DNA of 64,000 bases, from contig NZ_CP040936.1 in the NCBI RefSeq assembly GCF_006352025.1, positions 1,426,001 to 1,490,000 of the forward strand. The letters run 5' to 3'. The notes under the pieces were generated by a model. That model was not told the origin of the DNA and searched no databases. It worked only from the letters and a program-made list of their open reading frames with translations. The first letter of the stretch is position 1. Every line of letters starts with the position of its first letter. Source of the DNA: Hymenobacter sp. DG01 (GTDB lineage: Bacteria > Bacteroidota > Bacteroidia > Cytophagales > Hymenobacteraceae). The position numbers and the translations under genes are program-made. Positions 58,415-64,000 of the stretch are shown here, one piece after another.

Positions 58415-60877
58415 ATGAAAAGGTTGTTTGCCAGGCTGCGGCGCGGCTTTGCCTTGCTGCTGTTAGTTTCCGGGGTGTCCACGCTGTCGGCAGCTGGGCA
58501 GGGTGTATCGGGGCAGGTCCGGACGGAAGCCGGGGCGCCGGTGGAGTTTGCCACGCTGGTTCTGCACCGCTCCGCCGACTCAGCGGTGGTCAAGACTGAG
58601 TTCAGTGACGAGAAGGGCGGGTTCCGCTTTGAGCAGGTGGCAGCGGGCCGCTACCTGGTGTCCGCCACGCAGGTAGGCTTTGCTCGGGCGTGGGCGGGCC
58701 CGCTGGAGCTTACCGCCGGGGCTGCTTCTCCCCTCCTTACGCTTACCCTGCGCCCCAGCACTGCCACGGCGCTCAAGGAAGTAACCATTACAGGGCAGCG
58801 GCCTACCTTCGAGCGGGAGGCCGACCGGACCGTGGTAAACGTGGAGGGCAGCCCGCTGGCGGCCGGCAACACGGCCCTTGACGTACTGCGCCGCTCGCCC
58901 GGCGTCACGGTGGACGGTAGTGACAACCTGGCCCTGCGGGGTAAGCAAGGCCTGCTGGTACTCATTGATGGCAAGCGCCAACCCATGACGGGCACCGAGC
59001 TGGCCGACTACCTGCGGGCCCTACCCGCCGAGCAGCTAAAAAGCATCGAGCTGATTACCAACCCGCCCGCCAAGTACGACGCTCAGGGTGGGGCCGGCGT
59101 TATTGCCATTAACCTGAAGAAGGACCAGCGCCTGGGCACCAACGGCACCCTAAACCTGAGCTACGGCCGCAGCCAGTACAACAAGTACGTGTCGGGCCTG
59201 AGCCTGAACCACCGCCAGAAAAACCTGAACCTGTTTGGCTCCTATAACTACGCCGACCGCTCGGGCATCGGCAAGTTGACCATTCACCGCGACTTTTATA
59301 GGGTAGATGACCTGGGAGGGGCAGCGCGCCAGCTTATCCGGACCACCGACCAGGAAAACCGCTCCCCCAGCCAGTCCCGCTCGCATACCTGGAAAGCCGG
59401 CCTCGACTACACGCTTTCGGACCGTACTACCCTGGGTGGGTCGGTGAACGGGCTGCGAAACCGCAACGAGCAGAACGCCCGCAACGAAACGTTTGTGCGC
59501 GACCTGGAAAGTGCCCACGACCAGCAATACCGCTCCGCCAATAACCGCTGGGGTAGCTACGATAACGTAGCGGCTAACCTGAACTTTCGCCACACCATCC
59601 CGGATTCCTTGGGCACGCACGAGCTGACGGCTGATGCCGATTATGCCCGCTACCTCAACAACCGCGACCAACGCCTGGAAACCCGCTTCGACGGAGCCGA
59701 GCAGGTAGGCGAAATCATCACCGGCGACCAGCACGGGCGGCTGTCTATTCAATCGGTGAAGGTGGATTACGTACGGCCGCTCAGCAAGCAGCTACGCCTG
59801 GAAGCCGGGGCCAAAACCAGCCTGGTAACGGCCGATAACGATGTGGTATTCTACACCAACGGCGCGCTGGACCTGAACCGCTCGAACCGTTTCCGCTACG
59901 ATGAGAACATCAATGCCGGCTACTTCAATCTGAATTATACCCTGGCCAAAATGACCTTGCAGGCGGGTTTGCGGGGCGAACAGACCAACGCCGTGGGCAA
60001 GCAGCAGATGGAGCAGGTAGGCCGCAACCCCGGTTTCAGCCGGCACTACCTCCAGCTATTTCCCAGCGCGGCCCTGAAGCGGACGTTTTCGGACAAAAAC
60101 GAAACCAGCCTTTCCCTGAGCCGCCGCATCGACCGGCCTTCGTATGGGCAGCTGAACCCCTTCCGCTCCATTATTGATAAAACCACCTCCGGAGCCGGCA
60201 ACCCCGACCTGCGCCCCCAAACCAGCTACAACGTGGAACTGACCCACACCTACCGCCAGAAGTACAGCCTGGGCCTGAGCTACAGCCTGACCAGCAACCC
60301 GCTCATTGGGGTAGTGCAGCCGGAAACCGATAGCACCGTGGTGGCCACTACCCGCAACCTGAGCCGGCAGCACTACTATGCCCTCACGTTCACGGCTCCG
60401 GTGGAGGTAGCCAAATGGTGGAATATGTACAACAACGTTGTGTTCTACTACAGCCGCTTCGAGGGCAGCCTGGCCGGCACCAACCTCGACCGGGGCCGTA
60501 GCTCCTTTAACCTGAGCTCCAACCACACTTTCACGTTTGGCAAGGGCTGGAGCGCCGAGCTGAACGGCTCTTACCAGTCGCAGGAGGTGTACGGCTTTAT
60601 TCTGGCCCGGCCTTACGGGGAAGTAAGCGCGGGAGTACAGAAAAGCCTCTGGAACCGCAAAGGCAACCTGAAGCTAAGCATGGCCGACATCTTCTTTACC
60701 CGGCCGGAACGGGCTATTTCTTCCTACGACAACTACGTGGAGCGCTTCTACCAGCGCCAGGATTCGCAGCTCGCGACCCTGGCCTTCACCTACCGCTTCG
60801 GCAACGACCAGCTGGCGCCAACCAAGCGCCGCGGAGGCGGAGCTGAAGAAGAAAAACGCCGGGCTGGCGGGCAGTAA
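58415..60877 (+). CDS. Outer membrane beta-barrel family receptor (TonB-dependent-like), copy 2
   Basis: Start 58415 gives 820 residues with a signal peptide (ALLLLVSGVSTLSAAGQG), the same length as copy 1; earlier in-frame Met codons add a leader that runs through the operators. Domains are as in copy 1: regulatory-like beta domain (FATLVLHRSADSAVVKTEFS), plug (TITGQRPTFEREADRTVVNV, GKQGLLVLIDGKRQPM, ELITNPPAKYDAQGG) and barrel ending FTYRFGNDQLAPTKR. The pair arose by duplication and diverged. Two palindromic operators sit upstream, so expression is regulated. Ligand unknown. Confidence 0.92.
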   Translation: MKRLFARLRRGFALLLLVSGVSTLSAAGQGVSGQVRTEAGAPVEFATLVLHRSADSAVVKTEFSDEKGGFRFEQVAAGRYLVSATQVGFARAWAGPLELTAGAASPLLTLTLRPSTATALKEVTITGQRPTFEREADRTVVNVEGSPLAAGNTALDVLRRSPGVTVDGSDNLALRGKQGLLVLIDGKRQPMTGTELADYLRALPAEQLKSIELITNPPAKYDAQGGAGVIAINLKKDQRLGTNGTLNLSYGRSQYNKYVSGLSLNHRQKNLNLFGSYNYADRSGIGKLTIHRDFYRVDDLGGAARQLIRTTDQENRSPSQSRSHTWKAGLDYTLSDRTTLGGSVNGLRNRNEQNARNETFVRDLESAHDQQYRSANNRWGSYDNVAANLNFRHTIPDSLGTHELTADADYARYLNNRDQRLETRFDGAEQVGEIITGDQHGRLSIQSVKVDYVRPLSKQLRLEAGAKTSLVTADNDVVFYTNGALDLNRSNRFRYDENINAGYFNLNYTLAKMTLQAGLRGEQTNAVGKQQMEQVGRNPGFSRHYLQLFPSAALKRTFSDKNETSLSLSRRIDRPSYGQLNPFRSIIDKTTSGAGNPDLRPQTSYNVELTHTYRQKYSLGLSYSLTSNPLIGVVQPETDSTVVATTRNLSRQHYYALTFTAPVEVAKWWNMYNNVVFYYSRFEGSLAGTNLDRGRSSFNLSSNHTFTFGKGWSAELNGSYQSQEVYGFILARPYGEVSAGVQKSLWNRKGNLKLSMADIFFTRPERAISSYDNYVERFYQRQDSQLATLAFTYRFGNDQLAPTKRRGGGAEEEKRRAGGQ

Positions 60878-60985
60878 ATCCAGCACCGCATTTTCAGGCG
60901 TGAGTAGTGTAACAGCTAAGGGAGTAGCCCCTCTGTCGTGAAGGGGTGTATATTCCAGGCATTATACGCCCCTATTGATGCCTGT

Positions 60986-61306
60986 ATGAATTTGAGTAGC
61001 GAGTGGAATCTGTATATCATGGCGTACAGCTTGGTATTTTGGATTCCCCAATTCTTCTGCATTCGCCTGGCCCGTAAATCCCGGCGAAAAGGCTCCAGCT
61101 TAGCCAAGAGCTACCTGACTTTGTATGCTCCATTTCTGCTTTTTTGCCTACTAGGTTTTTCGTTCGCGCTTGGCATGTTGCTCGTCTTCGGAGTATTTAT
61201 GCTGCTGATATGGGGCCCTACGCTGGTATACACTTGCGTGCTTCCGTTTTCGAGTACGCAGCCAGAACCTAGTTCAGAGTGGCAAAAGAAATGGCTAGAC
61301 AAGTAG
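60986..61306 (+). CDS. Small membrane protein, hypothetical
   Basis: Start 60986 gives 106 residues; a start at 60938 adds 16. Two or three hydrophobic helices (LYIMAYSLVFWIPQFFCI, LYAPFLLFCLLGFSFALGMLLVF, FMLLIWGPTLVYTCVL) with a basic loop (RLARKSRRKG) are seen. No family is recognised. It lies between receptor copy 2 and a remnant of a third copy, and its stop overlaps the first bases of that remnant. The lower GC content suggests it came in with a rearrangement. Confidence 0.5.
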   Translation: MNLSSEWNLYIMAYSLVFWIPQFFCIRLARKSRRKGSSLAKSYLTLYAPFLLFCLLGFSFALGMLLVFGVFMLLIWGPTLVYTCVLPFSSTQPEPSSEWQKKWLDK

Positions 61307-61407
61307 CCTTCACTTACCGCTTCGGCAACAACCAATTAGCGCCTACCTGGCGCCACGGCGGGGGCGCCGAAGAGGAAAAGCGTCGGGCTGGCGGGCAGTG
61401 GAACTAG
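61303..61407 (+). pseudogene. 3'-end remnant of a third receptor paralogue
   Basis: These 35 codons end in a stop and read VAFTYRFGNNQLAPTW followed by a Gly/Glu/Arg-rich tail that ends AGGQWN. The end of copy 2 reads LAFTYRFGNDQLAP with the same tail (EEEKRRAGGQ). No start codon or upstream receptor sequence remains. It shows that a further receptor gene stood here and was lost or replaced. Confidence 0.85.
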
Positions 61408-61437
61408 TAAAAACAAGTGGCTATTTGAATATAAACA

Positions 61438-61467
61438 AAAAGGGCCACCCATCCGGGTGGCCCTTTT
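61438..61467. terminator. Bidirectional intrinsic terminator
   Basis: Thirteen-base arms AAAAGGGCCACCC around a 4-base loop, 27 bases after the porX stop and shared with the receptor remnant side. Confidence 0.85.
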
Positions 61468-61494
61468 CCTATAGCTATCTGCTTTGGTTGCTAC

Positions 61495-63060
61495 CTACCC
61501 TTTCGGGCTGAGCACGACGTAGGGAATGATGCATTCCTCCAGCGAGATGCCGCCGTGCTGGAACGTGTCCTTGTAGTAGTTCACGTAGTAGTTGTAGTTG
61601 TTGGGGTAGGCGAAGAAGTAGTCGCCGACGGTGAAGACGTAGGCGGTGCTCACGTTTTCACGGGGTAGGAAAATACGCTCCGGCTTGCGCACGGTGTACA
61701 CGTCCTTGCTGTCGTCGAAGCCCAGGTTTTTGCCGTGCTTGTAGCGCAGGTTGGTGTTCGTGTTCCGGTCGCCCACGATTTTATAGGGGCGCTTTACCCG
61801 AATGGTGCCGTGGTCGGTGGTGATGATGAGCTTGCCTTTCTTCTCCGAAATCACCTGCAGCATTTCGTACAGAGGCGAGTGCAGGAACCACGAGCGGGTG
61901 ATGCTGCGGTAGGCCGACTCATCGGCCGCCAGCTCCCGGATCATGGCCATGTCGGTGCGGGCATGGCTGAGCATGTCCACGAAGTTGTAGACGATGACGT
62001 TCAGCTTGTAGTTGTTGTGCAGGTTGGCCATTTTGCCCAGCAAGTCCTTGCCGGCCTGCAGGTTGGTTACCTTATTGTAGCTGTACTTGTGCTTCTGGCC
62101 GGCCTTCTGGAACATGATTTCCATGAACTCGGCCTCGTGCATGTTCTTGCCCTCGTCGTCGTCGTCCCACACCCACAGGTTGGGGTACTTCTTCTGAATT
62201 TCGCCGGGCATCATGCCCGAGAAGATGGCATTGCGGGCGTAGGCGGTGGTAGTGGGCAGAATGCTGTAATAGGTTTCCTCCGAGTCAACCGTGAACAAGT
62301 CGGCAATGATAGGCTCCAGCACTTTCCACTGGTCGTAGCGCAGGTTGTCGATGAGCACGAAGTACACGGGCGTGTCGCCGGTATCCTTCAGCATCGGGAA
62401 CACGCGCTCCTTAAACAGCTGGTGCGACATGAGCGGGGCGTCGTCATCGTCACCGTTCACCCAGTCCTCGTAGTTTTCCGTGATGAAGCGGCCGAAGTAG
62501 GTGTTGGCCTCGTCTTTCTGCATGTTAAAGACGTCGGCCATGCTCTTGCCTTCCGTCTCGTTGATTTCCAGCTCCCAGTACACCAGCTTCTTGTACACGT
62601 CGGCCCACTCCGAGGGGCTGAGGCGGTCAGAGAGCTGCATGCCCAGCTGGCGGAAGTCGCGCTGGTAGCCGCTGTTGGTAGCCTCGCTCACCAGACGCTT
62701 GTTGTCGAGCACCTTTTTCACCGACAGCAGAATCTGGTTGGGGTTTACCGGCTTGATGAGGTAGTCGGCAATTTTGGCCCCGATGGCCGATTCCATGATG
62801 TGCTCCTCCTCGCTCTTGGTAATCATGACCACGGGCACGGTAGGGCGCACGGCCTTGATTTCGGTGAGGGTTTCCAAGCCCGTCAGGCCGGGCATATTTT
62901 CATCCAGGAACACGATGTCGTAGGTCTTCTCCTGAATTTCCTCAATGGCATCGGCCCCGGAGTTCACGCCGGTCACGTCGTAGCCTTTTTCCTTAAGGAA
63001 GAGAATGTGGGGCTTCAGGAGGTCGATTTCGTCATCGGCCCATAGAATGGAGTATTGCAT
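61495..63060 (-). CDS. porX: PorX-like response regulator with PglZ domain (T9SS regulator)
   Basis: A 521-residue protein with a CheY-like receiver at the N-terminus: LWADDEIDLL (acidic pair), VFLDENMPGLTGLE (phospho-Asp near 53) and YLIKPVNPNQ (Lys). A three-helix linker leads to a PglZ (alkaline-phosphatase-like) domain from about residue 205, with YFVLIDNLRYDQW, PTTTAYARNAIFSGM and ITTDHGTIRVKRP as its metal-site motifs. PorX of Porphyromonas gingivalis, with kinase PorY, controls T9SS gene expression. It fits the T9SS cargo seen at 7448. The kinase is not in this window. Confidence 0.95.
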   Translation of the reverse strand: MQYSILWADDEIDLLKPHILFLKEKGYDVTGVNSGADAIEEIQEKTYDIVFLDENMPGLTGLETLTEIKAVRPTVPVVMITKSEEEHIMESAIGAKIADYLIKPVNPNQILLSVKKVLDNKRLVSEATNSGYQRDFRQLGMQLSDRLSPSEWADVYKKLVYWELEINETEGKSMADVFNMQKDEANTYFGRFITENYEDWVNGDDDDAPLMSHQLFKERVFPMLKDTGDTPVYFVLIDNLRYDQWKVLEPIIADLFTVDSEETYYSILPTTTAYARNAIFSGMMPGEIQKKYPNLWVWDDDDEGKNMHEAEFMEIMFQKAGQKHKYSYNKVTNLQAGKDLLGKMANLHNNYKLNVIVYNFVDMLSHARTDMAMIRELAADESAYRSITRSWFLHSPLYEMLQVISEKKGKLIITTDHGTIRVKRPYKIVGDRNTNTNLRYKHGKNLGFDDSKDVYTVRKPERIFLPRENVSTAYVFTVGDYFFAYPNNYNYYVNYYKDTFQHGGISLEECIIPYVVLSPKG

Positions 63061-63355
63061 GAGTTGGGGTCTTGGGGACGTTGATGATCAAGGGCTTACT
63101 TGCAGCCTACGAGCACCAAGAGGTTTGTTTTTTATTGTCGAGCAAGCGCGTTGCCGCCTTACATACGTAAGAGAGTAACCAAATAGCGGCAAAAAATATT
63201 GCGCAAGGTAAATTCCCGGTGAAATTAGAGCACTGCTTTTAGCGGGGCGCTTCCGTTGTTCCGGGCGTTTTTACCGTAGTCTGCGCTACGACCACTTCCT
63301 TTGCGTTGTCCCTACCCCCGGGGTGGACGCCAACCCTTGGTAATCCTCAAGTCCC

Positions 63356-64000
63356 TTGAATAAGAAAAAGATCTTCAACGACCCGGTGTATGGCTTTGTC
63401 ACCATCCCGACGGAGTTGCTGTTTGACCTGATTGAGCATACGTATTTCCAGCGCCTGCGCCGGATTCAGCAGCTGGGCCTCACCAGTTTCGTGTACCCCG
63501 GGGCCCTGCACACGCGCTTTCACCACGCTCTGGGCGCCATGCACCTGATGACCCTGGCCCTACGCACGCTGAAGGATAAAGGCGTCAAGATTTCGGCCAA
63601 GGAGGGGGAGGCGGCTATGGCGGCTATTCTGCTGCACGACGTAGGCCACGGTCCCCTCTCCCACGCCCTGGAGCACAGCATATTTCATAAAGTGCACCAC
63701 GAAGAGCTGAGCCTGCACCTGATGCGCAAGCTCAACGTCCAGTTCAACGGCGCCCTGGACCTGGCCATCCAGATTTTTGAGGGCACGTACTCGCGGCCAT
63801 TCTTTCACCAGCTGGTGAGCTCCCAGCTCGACATGGACCGGCTGGACTACCTCAACCGCGACTCCTTTTACACCGGCGTGCAGGAAGGCCGCCCCGGCGC
63901 CGACCGCCTGATCAAGATGCTGACGGTAGTGGATGAGCGGCTGGTGCTGGAAGAAAAGGCCGTGTACAGCATCGAGAACTTTCTGGTGAGCCGCCGGCTG
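63356..64000 (+). CDS. HD domain phosphohydrolase (C-terminus cut by window edge)
   Basis: The frame reads KKKIFNDPVYGFVTIP and has no stop up to base 64000. The TTG at 63356 is the likely start; no ATG is available. The HD motif is seen as RFHHALGAMHL and ILLHDVGHGPLSHALEH, and SSQLDMDRLDYLNRD follows, the pattern of SAMHD1/dGTPase-like bacterial proteins such as YwfO. The enzyme is probably a dNTP or nucleotide phosphohydrolase. In Bacteroidota it is often followed by lpxD, which would lie beyond the window. The 295-base gap to porX holds no recognised element. Confidence 0.88.
   Translation, partial: MNKKKIFNDPVYGFVTIPTELLFDLIEHTYFQRLRRIQQLGLTSFVYPGALHTRFHHALGAMHLMTLALRTLKDKGVKISAKEGEAAMAAILLHDVGHGPLSHALEHSIFHKVHHEELSLHLMRKLNVQFNGALDLAIQIFEGTYSRPFFHQLVSSQLDMDRLDYLNRDSFYTGVQEGRPGADRLIKMLTVVDERLVLEEKAVYSIENFLVSRRL

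Noticed and set aside
61735..63045. Plus-strand frame of 436 codons
   Set aside because: Antisense to porX; its His/Val-rich composition is typical of a reverse-complement shadow.

Overview
The window is a stretch of a GC-rich Bacteroidota chromosome, most like Hymenobacter or a close relative in the Cytophagales. This rests on four things: genes for a type IX secretion (T9SS) sorting domain and for PorX; SusC/TonB-like 'outer membrane beta-barrel family' receptors; promoters whose -7 box reads TAnnTTTG, the Bacteroidota consensus, with no strong Shine-Dalgarno sites; and a PNT-type alanine dehydrogenase and a SLC5-type sensor kinase. No rRNA, tRNA, CRISPR array or prophage was recognised. 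All assignments come from reading the sequence and family motifs; no database search was run.

Layout. 1-9.8 kb: cell-envelope and secreted proteins (a partial subtilisin cut by the window edge, an OmpA-like lipoprotein, an M28 peptidase, a lipoprotein histidine phosphatase, a DUF1028 protein, a T9SS cargo protein, a family 2 glycosyltransferase). 9.8-18 kb: two OmpR-type two-component systems, SurE, a DoxX-like membrane protein and a DUF6624 protein beside a phased direct-repeat operator. 18-31.3 kb: an M14 carboxypeptidase, a pair of related secreted proteins, ribBA, proC, two overlapping glycosyltransferase genes, dnaG and an EreA/ChaN-like protein. 31.4-36.5 kb: Mrp and NifU-like Fe-S proteins, an AT-rich islet with an HNH nuclease-like gene, fumarylacetoacetase and a DUF1003 protein.

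36.6-46.3 kb is a one-strand block: acetyl-CoA synthetase (acs), a lone receiver protein, a SLC5-STAC-histidine kinase and a small membrane protein, preceded by an MHS-type transporter, a porin and a small zinc-ribbon/HTH protein like IS1 InsA. It looks like an acetate or organic-acid sensing, uptake and activation locus, comparable in logic to CrbS/CrbR-acs of gamma-proteobacteria but with a receiver that has no DNA-binding domain.

47-55 kb holds housekeeping and metabolic genes (SDR, DUF2490, M28, flavin reductase, ald, tsaE, aminotransferase). 55-61.4 kb is a tandem receptor locus: two 820-residue paralogous receptors flank a MarR gene, each of the last two genes has a pair of palindromic operators, and a 35-codon remnant of a third receptor lies downstream. 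The window ends with porX and the start of an HD-domain phosphohydrolase.

The most striking non-coding feature is a set of intergenic inverted-repeat elements about 77-190 bp long. They have arms of 19-40 bp, different sequences, but one shared architecture, and they sit in gaps between genes from 10.5 to 52.7 kb.
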